From: Vulcanimicrobiota bacterium
GTDB lineage: Bacteria; Vulcanimicrobiota; Xenobia; Xenobiales; JADMJV01
Assembly: GCA_017307785.1 (NCBI GenBank)
Contig: JAFKGI010000005.1
Span: forward strand, 222,581-286,580
Direction of reading: 5' to 3'
Length of the DNA: 64,000 nt
A program made the translations under genes and the position numbers. Of this stretch, positions 16,161 to 24,327 are shown piece after piece (the stretch's first letter is position 1; each line of letters starts with the position of its first letter). The notes under the pieces are model-generated. The model saw only the letters and a program-made list of their open reading frames with translations. It was not told the DNA's origin and did not search any database.

Positions 16161-17597
16161 GTGAAGATTGAAGCCCGTGAACCGCAAGTGCGTGTGCAGA
16201 ACCGCCCCCTCCTCGACCAGCGCTGGACCCCGGTGGAGGGCACCAAACTGGCTTATCAGAAAGACAGCCACGATCTGATTCTGACGGGCAGCAGCCACGG
16301 GAAGAAAAGCTTCGGGATTGTCCGCGAGCACGCCGTCGACCGTAAGGGACAGCTGTGGTTGCAGAGCGACCGCTACCTGGCCAAACTGACGCCTCAGGGT
16401 CTGGACATCCTGGCCGAGAGCCGGGCCTTTGACGGTTTCCGTGGCCTGGTGGTGCGGCCCGACGGCGTCTGGTGCGGTCAGGGCAAGTCCTTACGGCAGT
16501 GGAGCCCGGAAGGCAAAGAAGTCCAGAACTTTCCCCTCGACTATCGGGCCGGCCACCTCAAAGAGATCGACGGCAAGCTGGTGGTCCAGGGCGACATGCT
16601 GGGACGTCGCCTGACCGTATTTAACGCCGATGGGCCGGTGGCCGAAGGCCGGGACGTGGTGCTCGACTCGGTGCGCAAACACCCGCAGGGCGGTCTGGCC
16701 TGGCTGGAGCGCGGCAACCTGGCCCGCTGGCAGGGCGGCGAAGTGCAACGCCACAGCGTGTCTCCCCGAGCTGACGGCTGGATGGCCCGCCAGGGCGGCG
16801 AGCATCTGGTCAAAGCCAGCGAAAACGGCGGTTCGCAGCTGCTTCGCTACGGCGCCGACGGCAGCCTCAAGAGTCGCTTTGATTTTGGCAAAGATACCTA
16901 CTTGCGCGACCTGCTGGTGGACGAAAACTCCCCCAAGGCGGTGGTGCGCCTGCAGTCTTACCGCGGCAATGGACCGACCCGACAGATTGTCGAAAGCCTG
17001 AATCTCGAGTCCAAGGGCGACCTGGCCTGGTTCGGCAGCTGGAACCGCCAGCGCATCGACTCGCAGGTGGGTCAGCCCAACCTGCATCCGATGGTCGACG
17101 CCCAGGGGACGGTGTTGCTGACCGATGGAAATCAAGCCTTCCTACCCGGTTCGCAGAAACCGCTGAGCTCGGAGCAAACCCAGAACTTTGCCGTTCATTT
17201 GCCGCGCCAGGCCCTGGACTTCACCATGACCCCGGCCGCCGCTCCCCAACTTCAGGAGTTTGTCCAGCCTCAACAAACCAGGCTCCCCGGCATGGAACGC
17301 CAGGAATTTGAGAACGGCAAAGTCTCGGCGCGCTCTTTCTTCCACCAGCCCAAAGTCGGCGAACTGCAGATGCGCAGCCCGGGGCTGCACCAACAGTTCG
17401 TGCTGGCTCACGCCATGCCCGGACCGCTGGGTAGCGTGCTGGCCGCCGTCACCGATGAAGGCAAACTGGTGATGAGCCTGCCCAAAGTTGGCCTGCGCGA
17501 ATTTGACCTGGGCTCCACGCCGCTCTCGCTCCAGGCTCAGCCCAACGGCTTCACCGTGCAATTGCAGGGTGGCCGGACCGCCGAAATCGGCCTGTGA
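16161..17597 (+). CDS. Hypothetical beta-propeller-like protein
   Basis: The 478-residue protein consists of repeated 40-50 residue beta-rich stretches in which short aromatic or hydrophobic strands alternate with Gly/Asp turns (GQLWLQSDRYLAKLTPQG, DGVWCGQGKSLRQWSPEG), the look of a seven- or eight-bladed propeller resembling two-component-regulator or WD-type blades. There is no signal peptide, membrane helix or catalytic motif. It starts at GTG 16161 behind a leaderless -10. The stop overlaps the thioesterase start (GTGA). The propeller may be a binding scaffold; its link to the thioesterase is positional only. Confidence 0.75.
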   Translation: MKIEAREPQVRVQNRPLLDQRWTPVEGTKLAYQKDSHDLILTGSSHGKKSFGIVREHAVDRKGQLWLQSDRYLAKLTPQGLDILAESRAFDGFRGLVVRPDGVWCGQGKSLRQWSPEGKEVQNFPLDYRAGHLKEIDGKLVVQGDMLGRRLTVFNADGPVAEGRDVVLDSVRKHPQGGLAWLERGNLARWQGGEVQRHSVSPRADGWMARQGGEHLVKASENGGSQLLRYGADGSLKSRFDFGKDTYLRDLLVDENSPKAVVRLQSYRGNGPTRQIVESLNLESKGDLAWFGSWNRQRIDSQVGQPNLHPMVDAQGTVLLTDGNQAFLPGSQKPLSSEQTQNFAVHLPRQALDFTMTPAAAPQLQEFVQPQQTRLPGMERQEFENGKVSARSFFHQPKVGELQMRSPGLHQQFVLAHAMPGPLGSVLAAVTDEGKLVMSLPKVGLREFDLGSTPLSLQAQPNGFTVQLQGGRTAEIGL

Positions 17598-18043
17598 GCG
17601 CTTTTCAGGATCAGATCGGGCCAAAAAATCACTGCCACGGCTGTGGCCTCGGCAACCCTCTGGGCCTGCACATCAAGAGCCACTGGCGGGGCGAAGAATC
17701 CGTCTGCCTGTTTCGTCCTCAGCCTCACCACAGCGCCGCTTCCACGGCCGTGGTCAACGGCGGCATCGTGGCCTCGGTCATCGACTGCCACTGCAATTGC
17801 ACCGCCATGGCCAACGCCTATCGCGAACAGGAACGAGCCATCGGCAGCCAGCCGGAGATCTGGTGCGTCACCGCCTCTCTCACGCTGAACTACCGAAAGC
17901 CCACCCCGATCGACGAGGAACTGGAAGTGGTGGCCCGGGTGGTGCGGCGCGAAGGCCGCAAAACCTGGCTCACCTGCACCCTGAGCGCCTCCAACGGGCT
18001 CTGCGTGGAAGCCGAGATGCTGGCGATCGAAGTTAAAGGTTAG
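17594..18043 (+). CDS. PaaI-type hotdog-fold thioesterase
   Basis: The 149-residue protein has the hotdog thioesterase pattern: an N-terminal CHGCGLGNPLGLHI, a central VNGGIVASVIDCHCN (equivalent to the HGG-ASLxD/E active-site region) and TASLTLNYRKPTPID. Such enzymes hydrolyse acyl- or aryl-CoA thioesters. It contains eight cysteines, more than usual, clustered in the two central motifs. The GTG start overlaps the upstream TGA by three bases, so expression is coupled to the propeller gene. Its last 11 bases overlap the convergent SGNH gene. Confidence 0.85.
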   Translation: MSAFQDQIGPKNHCHGCGLGNPLGLHIKSHWRGEESVCLFRPQPHHSAASTAVVNGGIVASVIDCHCNCTAMANAYREQERAIGSQPEIWCVTASLTLNYRKPTPIDEELEVVARVVRREGRKTWLTCTLSASNGLCVEAEMLAIEVKG

Positions 18044-18920
18044 AGGCGATCCCCTGGGCCCATTGTTGGGCCAACTGTTTGCCGCGCGTGCCGCTGTAGT
18101 GCAGACCGTCGCCCCCCGAATATTCCGGGGTATAGGGAACCGAGGAAATGTACTCTCCGTAGGGAGCTACCGCCGCCGCCATCTGCTGATCGAAGCGCTG
18201 CACCGCCTCCATATTCGGCCTGGCCGGCTTGGGCGGGCCCACCCATTTGATGGGAATGTTATGACGTTTGGCCACTTCCCCCAGACTACGCACCTGGCTC
18301 TGGATGCCCGCTTCGCCGGCTCCGCGAAAGTTAGCGCCCAAATTGACCACGATGACGTCGGGTTTGTCCTGACTGATCAACTCCTCCAGCTTGGGAGTGG
18401 CGTGACTGGCGGTTTTCTGGGTTCGTCCATCCATTCCGTGGTCGGCATAACCCACTGTGGTTCCCCGTCCACTGATGAAGTTGCTGGCCGAAGCACCGCT
18501 GCTGCCCACCGTGTGCACCTGGGCTCCGCGCGAACGCAACTGACGGTCCAACTCGTCGCCGTAAAGTCCGGCCGTGTGGGAATCGCCGATCACCAGCACC
18601 CGATTGCCCGGGCCGATTTGACCGGGACGCGGTGCCTCTCCTTGACTCTGAGGAGTTGTGCTGACGGGGGCCGCCTGGGGCGCGGCCGGGGAAAGTCCCA
18701 AAGGTGCAGGCGGAGCCGCCTGGGCCGGACTGTTGAGCATGCTTCCCAGCATCTCCAGCAGCGGCTCCAACCACTGCAACTGCTGCATCAGCTGGATCCG
18801 CTCGGCGAAGGGAGAGAATCCACTCTGGTCCCCCAGTCCGGGATTGGGGCTCAGACCTGGGTAGGGATTCCAAGCCGGCAGCGGGTTCAAGCTTCCGGAG
18901 CTCAACATCGAAATAGCCAT
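18033..18920 (-). CDS. SGNH/GDSL-family hydrolase with disordered N-terminus
   Basis: The 295-residue protein has about 100 Pro/Ala/Gln-rich, low-complexity residues and then an SGNH fold: block I VLVIGDSH (Ser nucleophile), a block III-like VVNLGAN and block V GGDGLHYSG with the catalytic Asp-His pair. Such enzymes are esterases, including sugar and peptidoglycan O-acetylesterases; the substrate cannot be read. No classical signal peptide is present. AGGAGG lies nine bases before ATG 18920. Confidence 0.85.
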   Translation of the reverse strand: MAISMLSSGSLNPLPAWNPYPGLSPNPGLGDQSGFSPFAERIQLMQQLQWLEPLLEMLGSMLNSPAQAAPPAPLGLSPAAPQAAPVSTTPQSQGEAPRPGQIGPGNRVLVIGDSHTAGLYGDELDRQLRSRGAQVHTVGSSGASASNFISGRGTTVGYADHGMDGRTQKTASHATPKLEELISQDKPDVIVVNLGANFRGAGEAGIQSQVRSLGEVAKRHNIPIKWVGPPKPARPNMEAVQRFDQQMAAAVAPYGEYISSVPYTPEYSGGDGLHYSGTRGKQLAQQWAQGIASNL

Positions 18921-19039
18921 GGACAGGTACCTCCTGGTGTGATATTGCCACCAGGCTAACGGCCGGGCCTTATTTGCGGATTATTCGGGCCTCTCCGATA
19001 TTGCTTATTTGTCTCCATATTGTTTCCACAGTTGGGTCG

Positions 19040-19051
19040 TAAACTGCGCCT
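19040..19051 (+). promoter_or_regulatory. Leaderless -10 element
   Basis: TAAACT at 19040-19045, six bases, then ATG 19052; no ribosome site. Confidence 0.5.
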
Positions 19052-19240
19052 ATGAGCGACAAACTTGTGTTACCGCGCGACTGGAATCGCAAATCGGTTG
19101 CCCCGATCTGGAAGGCCGCTGCCATCGCCGGCTGGGCTCTGGCCGTCCTGCTGGGTCAGTGCCTGGTGATCGTGCTGGCCTGGGAAGGCTTGAACCGACC
19201 TGCTGCCTACCGGCCACCGTCGCCACCGCCCCGGTCGTAG
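19052..19240 (+). CDS. Small single-span membrane protein
   Basis: A 62-residue product with a basic N-terminus, one membrane helix (about residues 20-43, AAAIAGWALAVLLGQCLVIV) and a Pro-rich tail. Its TAG overlaps GTG 19240 of the next frame (TAGTG). Either the two are separate coupled genes or a single-base slip has split one gene into an anchor and a soluble part. The leaderless -10 supports ATG 19052 as a genuine start. Confidence 0.6.
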   Translation: MSDKLVLPRDWNRKSVAPIWKAAAIAGWALAVLLGQCLVIVLAWEGLNRPAAYRPPSPPPRS

Positions 19241-19683
19241 TGCCCAGGACGCGCGGCAGCCTGGAAGTCTCGCGCTCGATGGCGCGCATCCGTTGCTTGC
19301 TGGCGGTGGGCCGCTCCCAAGAAGCACTGGCCGAAACCATCCTCTGCCTGACCCTGTGCCAACGCCTGCAGATCGACCCCCCCTTGGAACTGCCGGAGCT
19401 TTTCGCCGAAACGGTAGCGCGGGCGCCCGTCCGCGAAAGCCACCGCCCGGCGGTCCACAACCCGCCGGCTCGCCCTGAGCAACAACCGCCCACGCCGCCA
19501 CCCGCGGTGGTCGGCAAGCTTCCCAAAGTGACCTATCCACAGGCCAACCCGCACCCCAAACTGGCCGACCTGCCTTCCTTCGACGAACAACCTGTCAGCC
19601 CAATGGGGCCTCCTCGCCCGCTTCCCAATGCCTACGATTTCCCACCGCCTCCGCCCGGAGAAGGCGGCCCGCCAGGGTACTAA
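19240..19683 (+). CDS. Proline-rich hypothetical protein coupled to the preceding membrane peptide
   Basis: This 147-residue frame begins at GTG 19240, overlapping the previous stop by one base. Residues about 10-60 form two helices that read like a half TPR (ARIRCLLAVGRSQEALAETI); residues 65-147 are very Pro-rich and end in PPPPPGEGGPPGY. No domain is recognised. If a frameshift joins it to the upstream 62 residues, the result is a membrane-anchored protein with a helical hairpin and a disordered Pro-rich domain. Confidence 0.6.
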   Translation: MPRTRGSLEVSRSMARIRCLLAVGRSQEALAETILCLTLCQRLQIDPPLELPELFAETVARAPVRESHRPAVHNPPARPEQQPPTPPPAVVGKLPKVTYPQANPHPKLADLPSFDEQPVSPMGPPRPLPNAYDFPPPPPGEGGPPGY

Positions 19684-19707
19684 ACCGCCTTTGCCTAAGC
19701 CGGCGCC

Positions 19708-20595
19708 ATGAAGAAAATCCTGATCTGGTGCCTGCTGGCTTGCGCGGTGGCGGGCGCCGACGAGGCCGTTCTCATCGACGGCCCGATCCGCTCGAAAGCC
19801 AGCGGTGCCAGCGCTTTCGACCTGGAAATCAGCACTCGCCTGACCCGGCCCTTGCCGGCCGCGCTGACGGTGCCGGTGCCCGTGTCCTATCTACGCATGG
19901 TGGCCCCGCTGCGCGAACCGCAAATCAGCGAGGACAACATCTTAGACAGCGGCTATGAAGTCGACTTGAACGGCAACCGCATTCTCGATGAGGTCACCAT
20001 CGACCCGCGCAACGGTCGCTTGCGCCTGGACATGATGCCGGTCGAAACGCTGGGTGCCGACCAGTGGGGAGACCAGCGTCCCTACAGAGAGGACGGCAGC
20101 CCCAAGCGTTATTTCCTGGACCCCGACTGCCCTGAATTCATGGTGCTCTTCTATCAGCCGCCGCTTTTCGGCCTGGAACTACAGCACCGCGGCTACCGCC
20201 CCGAGGTGGTGGAGATGCCCAACCCTCATCTGATGGTCCAGGTCTACGAGCCCTGCGCGGGCCCGGACGGTCCCAACGACCTGCCGGGCGAGCCGAACTT
20301 CCAGGTCTCTTTTGCCGGCGCTGCGCCCCAGCTCAATTTGATGTTCGCCTGGCAGCCGGAGTTCTTCGTGGAAAGAGGCCAGGCCCCGCAATGGCTGCGC
20401 GTGCGCTGGTTCTGTCTTCCCTTGAACAACCAGGCTGGAGAACAGGTCAGCCGCTTTCACCTGGAGTGCAACAACGACAGCAACCCCGTGGGTGTGTGCG
20501 CGCAGGTCAACTACGCTACTGAAGCCGGAGTGCGCCATCGAGGCAAGCCTGTGATCCAAACCATCTACTCCGGGTGGAAAACTGGAAGCAACTGA
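19708..20595 (+). CDS. Exported hypothetical protein
   Basis: The 295-residue protein has a signal peptide (MKKILIWCLLACAVAGA, cut near residue 17). The mature part is acidic and rich in Pro and Trp, with a DLNGNRILDE loop near residue 90 that resembles a calcium-binding turn and four cysteines that could pair. No family is recognised. It begins 24 bases after the preceding gene and ends 13 bases before the WD40-type gene on the same strand, so the three are probably one operon. Confidence 0.75.
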   Translation: MKKILIWCLLACAVAGADEAVLIDGPIRSKASGASAFDLEISTRLTRPLPAALTVPVPVSYLRMVAPLREPQISEDNILDSGYEVDLNGNRILDEVTIDPRNGRLRLDMMPVETLGADQWGDQRPYREDGSPKRYFLDPDCPEFMVLFYQPPLFGLELQHRGYRPEVVEMPNPHLMVQVYEPCAGPDGPNDLPGEPNFQVSFAGAAPQLNLMFAWQPEFFVERGQAPQWLRVRWFCLPLNNQAGEQVSRFHLECNNDSNPVGVCAQVNYATEAGVRHRGKPVIQTIYSGWKTGSN

Positions 20596-20608
20596 AGAAG
20601 GCCTCCCC

Positions 20609-21685
20609 ATGGTACGCCGCACACTCGCTTTTCTTTGCCTGGCCAGCCTGGGCGCTCTCTGCGACCGGGCCCTGCAGGCCACATGCTTCGCGCAAGCTCC
20701 CCCTCAGCTGCTCGGCCGGGTCGGCGACAATCTGGTCAGCTCCGCCGTCAGCCCGGACGGACGCCTGGTGGCCGGCTTGCGCAGTGCAGGTCCGGATCAA
20801 TGGAGCGTCACGGTCTGGGAAACCGACGGCGGGCGCGAAGTTCTGACCGGTCCGGTGGCGCATCCGCCAGCGACCTCCAACGCTCTGGCCTGGAGTCCGG
20901 ACGGGCAGATGTTGGCTGTGGGCGCCGGCGGAGAGGTTCGTCTCTGGCAGGTGGCCCTGGGAGAGTCTCGGATCCTGCCCGCCGAATGGTTAGTGCGCGA
21001 TGTGCGCATCAGTCAGAACTGGGTGCTGGCCCGCTGCGACAACGCCCTTTTTGTGTGGGACTGGAACACCGGCAAACTGGTCAAGCGCATCGGCCAGAAC
21101 CACCTGCTGGCGGCCGCCCTCGACAAGTCGGCCGGAGTGTTGGCGGCCGCCTCCTTTCAGGACTCGGTGCGCCTCTACAGCCTGCCCCAGGGCAAGTTGC
21201 TCAAGACGCTGCCGGCTGGTCCGGCCACCGTCAACCTGGAATTCGCCGAAAACGGTGAGCGCCTGGCCGCCGCCTTCCGCTATCGCAGCGATCGAGGCCA
21301 GGATGCGGCCGTCTACTTCGATTGGCGGGTGGGACGGCCGGTTTTCCGCATGCCCGAGCACGACATGGTCGGCTTTAGCGTGGCCGCCGACGGCAGCCGT
21401 TTTCTCACTCGAGGTCCGCAAGGCGGACACATATGGGACCCACAAAAGCGCCAGTCGCTGCTGGAGTTCAATCTGCCCAGCCTGCAGACCGACTCCCTGA
21501 GTTCCGACGGCAAATGGGTGGCCAGTTTGCCCGCTCAACAGAATCAGGTCATTCTCTGGTCCAGCGATGGGCAGGGGGAGCCGAAACCGCTGGCCAGCCA
21601 GGCCGCTCCCCAGCGCTTCCAGTTCTTTGCGCCAGGACTGCTGCAGGTGCTGGACGGCGCCTGTTCGGTTTGGAAAGTCGACTGA
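20609..21685 (+). CDS. Exported WD40-like beta-propeller protein
   Basis: The 358-residue protein has a hydrophobic N-terminus (about residues 4-28) likely to act as a signal, then WD40-like blades: AVSPDGRLVAGL, LAWSPDGQMLAVGAGGEVRLWQV, LFVWDWNTGKLV and WVASLPAQQNQVILWSSDG. Six to seven blades are visible, enough for one propeller. It probably binds other proteins in the cell envelope. Its stop is immediately followed by the GTG of rarA, so the two are co-transcribed without an obvious functional link. Confidence 0.8.
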   Translation: MVRRTLAFLCLASLGALCDRALQATCFAQAPPQLLGRVGDNLVSSAVSPDGRLVAGLRSAGPDQWSVTVWETDGGREVLTGPVAHPPATSNALAWSPDGQMLAVGAGGEVRLWQVALGESRILPAEWLVRDVRISQNWVLARCDNALFVWDWNTGKLVKRIGQNHLLAAALDKSAGVLAAASFQDSVRLYSLPQGKLLKTLPAGPATVNLEFAENGERLAAAFRYRSDRGQDAAVYFDWRVGRPVFRMPEHDMVGFSVAADGSRFLTRGPQGGHIWDPQKRQSLLEFNLPSLQTDSLSSDGKWVASLPAQQNQVILWSSDGQGEPKPLASQAAPQRFQFFAPGLLQVLDGACSVWKVD

Positions 21686-22978
21686 GTGCAGTTAGACTTC
21701 TTCGCCGCCGATGATTCCTCATCGAGCCGAGAAAAGGCGCCGCTGGCCAGTCGCATGCGGCCGGCCGATCTGGAGCAGTATCAGGGACAGGAGCATTTGC
21801 TCGGGCCGGGCAAGCCGCTACGCAGATTGCTGGATTCGGGCCGCCTCAACACCAGCCTGATCTTCTGGGGTCCGCCCGGCTGTGGCAAAACCAGCCTGGC
21901 CCATCTGGTCTCTCGCAGTCTCAGCATGGCCTGGGAGACGCTTTCGGCGGTCGACTCCGGCGTCAAAGAATTGCGAGCGGTGGCCGATCGAGCCCGTCAG
22001 CGCGAGCAGCCGACCCTGCTCTTCATCGACGAAATCCACCGCTACAGCAAGACCCAGCAGGACGCGCTGCTTCCCCACGTGGAGTCGGGGCTGCTGCAGT
22101 TGATCGGCGCCACCACCGAGTCCCCCTATGGCAGCCTCAGTCCGGCTCTGCTCAGCCGCTGCCAGGCCTTCCGCCTGCAGGCGCTGGGGCCCCATCAGTT
22201 GATGCGCCTGCTGCAACGCGCCTGCGCCGACGCGCACGGGCTGGGCAAGCTGCAGCCGCAGTTGGAGGACGGAGTGCTGGAGCGGCTGGCTCAACTGGCC
22301 CAGGGGGACGCCCGCGCGGCTCTAGGCTTGCTGGAACAGGCGATTCTCTCGGCCCCCATGGGAGCCGACGGTCATCCACGCGTGACCAGCGCCTGGGTGG
22401 ACGAACAGCTGCCCGAGCAGCCCGTCAAATACACCGAGAGTGACCACCACGCCTGTACCTCGGCCCTGATCAAGTCGATTCGCGGTTCCGATACTCAGGC
22501 CGCCCTCTACTGGCTGGGACGCATGGTGGCCGGCGGCGAGCCGGTCGACTACCTGACCCGGCGCATCCGCATTTCCGCCAGCGAAGATATCGGGCTGGCC
22601 GATCCACAGGCCATCCTTCACACCCAGGCCTGCTGCGCCTCGGCCGAGGCGGTCGGCTATCCGGAAGCCCGCTACCCGTTAGCCCAGGCCGTCATCTATC
22701 TCAGCCTGGCGCCCAAATCCGACAGTGTCGGAGCGATCTTCCGGGCCGAAGATCGGGCCCGTCAGACGGCCCATTTACCGGTGCCGGCCTGGCTGGCTCC
22801 GGGCGGCAAGTACATCAATCCGCATCAGGAGCCGTATCATTTTCGAATGGTGCGGCATCTCCCCAAGGAATTGGAAAAAGAGACCTTTTACGAACCAGGC
22901 CAGCTTGGTTATGAAATCAAGCTGGCCCGGCGCCTTCAGGAGTTATGGAATCCCGGCTTTACTGCTGGGGAACCTTGA
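21686..22978 (+). CDS. rarA: Replication-associated recombination protein RarA (MgsA)
   Basis: This 430-residue AAA+ ATPase has Walker [11 protein letters not shown] (about residues 61-70), Walker [10 protein letters not shown] (about 111-119), sensor 1 [19 protein letters not shown] and the C-terminal tetramerisation region with [19 protein letters not shown] and SEDIGLADP. RarA acts at stalled replication forks and gaps with single-strand-binding protein. It starts at GTG 21686, directly after the preceding TGA; the N-terminal [10 protein letters not shown] is typical of the family. The 3' end overlaps the convergent exported gene by 20 bases. Confidence 0.95.
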   Translation: MQLDFFAADDSSSSREKAPLASRMRPADLEQYQGQEHLLGPGKPLRRLLDSGRLNTSLIFWGPPGCGKTSLAHLVSRSLSMAWETLSAVDSGVKELRAVADRARQREQPTLLFIDEIHRYSKTQQDALLPHVESGLLQLIGATTESPYGSLSPALLSRCQAFRLQALGPHQLMRLLQRACADAHGLGKLQPQLEDGVLERLAQLAQGDARAALGLLEQAILSAPMGADGHPRVTSAWVDEQLPEQPVKYTESDHHACTSALIKSIRGSDTQAALYWLGRMVAGGEPVDYLTRRIRISASEDIGLADPQAILHTQACCASAEAVGYPEARYPLAQAVIYLSLAPKSDSVGAIFRAEDRARQTAHLPVPAWLAPGGKYINPHQEPYHFRMVRHLPKELEKETFYEPGQLGYEIKLARRLQELWNPGFTAGEP

Positions 22979-23717
22979 ACTGCTGCATCATTTTCTGCTG
23001 CTGCTGCTGCTGAAACTCCGCCATGGTGACCTTCTTGTAGTCGCTGGGCGGGGCGAAGAGGTTGTCGGCCAGAGCGTCGGTTGAATAGTCGACGAACTCG
23101 ATCACGGAAGTCTGCTGATTTCCCTGATAAGTGATCATCTTGACCGGCATTCCGTTGTAGGCGGAGCGCATTCCCTTGACGTCGCCCTTCTCTTCGAACT
23201 TGATTTTGCAGGTGGGCTGACTCTGGGCAGCCGACTCCGGGCAGTTGAGCACGGGAATGGGTGCGGTCCAGACTTCGACCTTGGAAGTATTGTCGGTGTT
23301 GCCGGCGCAGCCGGTGGTTTTGGTCTGGGTGGTGACCATCCAGTGGTGAGCCTTGAGTTTGGCGATGGTTTCCGTGCCCAGATCCTTGACCGTGTAGGTG
23401 TTGGTGATGGTGCCGTTGCCCTGGTTGCCTTCGGCCTTACCGCCGCCGTCTCCGAAAGGAGTCACGTAATAAATCTTCAGATCGGTATCCAGAGTGACGT
23501 TCTGGCGCTGGTCGCACTGCGTCAGAGTCACGATCTTGGTTTTCATGGTTCCCATGTCGGTGACCATTTCCATACGCTGGCGCTTGTTCTTGACCCAGGT
23601 GGTGGTGGTCACGGTAGCGGTCGAGGCACCGGTCTTGGAGGTGTAACGGACGTCGGCAGCCGCGCCCAGGGCGACGGAGCCGAGCAATAAACTGGTGAGA
23701 AAGAAACGAATTTTCAT
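22959..23717 (-). CDS. Exported hypothetical protein (possibly DUF4412-like)
   Basis: A 252-residue protein with a signal peptide (residues 1-21, VALGAAA-D). The mature part is Thr- and Lys-rich: KTGASTATVTTTTWVKNKRQR followed by MEMVTDMG, then KIVTLTQCDQRQNVTLDTD, a pattern like periplasmic proteins that carry a modified lipid or metal (DUF4412 or LolA-like fold). It has four cysteines and a Gln-rich tail ([13 protein letters not shown]). ATG 23717 is chosen over upstream open sequence because the signal peptide begins there. The family assignment is weak. Confidence 0.7.
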   Translation of the reverse strand: MKIRFFLTSLLLGSVALGAAADVRYTSKTGASTATVTTTTWVKNKRQRMEMVTDMGTMKTKIVTLTQCDQRQNVTLDTDLKIYYVTPFGDGGGKAEGNQGNGTITNTYTVKDLGTETIAKLKAHHWMVTTQTKTTGCAGNTDNTSKVEVWTAPIPVLNCPESAAQSQPTCKIKFEEKGDVKGMRSAYNGMPVKMITYQGNQQTSVIEFVDYSTDALADNLFAPPSDYKKVTMAEFQQQQQQKMMQQFKVPQQ

Positions 23718-23751
23718 GGCGCCCCCTTCGCACACCAGGCCGAGATCCTCC

Positions 23752-24327
23752 TCAGGCGGGCTTGCGAACCCAGAGCAAACCACGGCGGGTGCGGTCTTCG
23801 TCGGCCACCGGCATGCGCTCAATCTCAATCTCCACGCCGAATCCGGCCTGCCGGAGAGCGGCCTTCATCTTCTCCATGGGAAGAATGCGATATTCAGGAT
23901 TTCCCTGCAACAGCTCACTGTGAAAGGTCACCAGTAGCCGCCCACCGGTGCGCAAGGCCGCGAACATCTCGTGAAAGGCCCGTTGGATGTGGCGGTCGCT
24001 CAGATGAACCACGGCGTAGAAGGCCGTCAGCGCGTCAAAAGATTCGCTTTCGCCCAGGTGCAGCAAGTCGCCGACCTCAAAGTCCACTTCGGGAAAGTTC
24101 TCGCGGGCCAGCTCCACCATGCGCTCGGACAGATCGAGGCCGCGCACATCCAGGCCCTTTCGCTGCAGGTAGCCAGCCACCTGACCCGGCCCGCAGGCCA
24201 GGTCCAACACCGGGCCACTCAGGTCCTGGGAGAAAAGATCGAGCAGCTTTCGGTCCAGAGGAGTGCGTTCGAGGATGTCCACAAAATCCTCAGCGTATTC
24301 CTCCGCTTTGTCGTCGTAGCCGCTCAG
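23752..24327 (-). CDS. Class I SAM-dependent methyltransferase
   Basis: The protein has the Rossmann motif I VLDLACGPGQVAGYL, motif II LDLSERMVELA and an acidic GDLLHL. It matches small class I methyltransferases whose N-termini usually read YDxxAxxYAxxF. That segment is present here (GYDDKAEEYAEDF) only if translation begins at CTG 24327, which overlaps the upstream stop as CTGA. The first conventional start is GTG 24282 and would remove it. I therefore favour 24327 (191 residues), with 24282 as fallback. The methyl acceptor is unknown. It lies directly downstream of the STN-repeat gene. Confidence 0.82.
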   Translation of the reverse strand: MSGYDDKAEEYAEDFVDILERTPLDRKLLDLFSQDLSGPVLDLACGPGQVAGYLQRKGLDVRGLDLSERMVELARENFPEVDFEVGDLLHLGESESFDALTAFYAVVHLSDRHIQRAFHEMFAALRTGGRLLVTFHSELLQGNPEYRILPMEKMKAALRQAGFGVEIEIERMPVADEDRTRRGLLWVRKPA

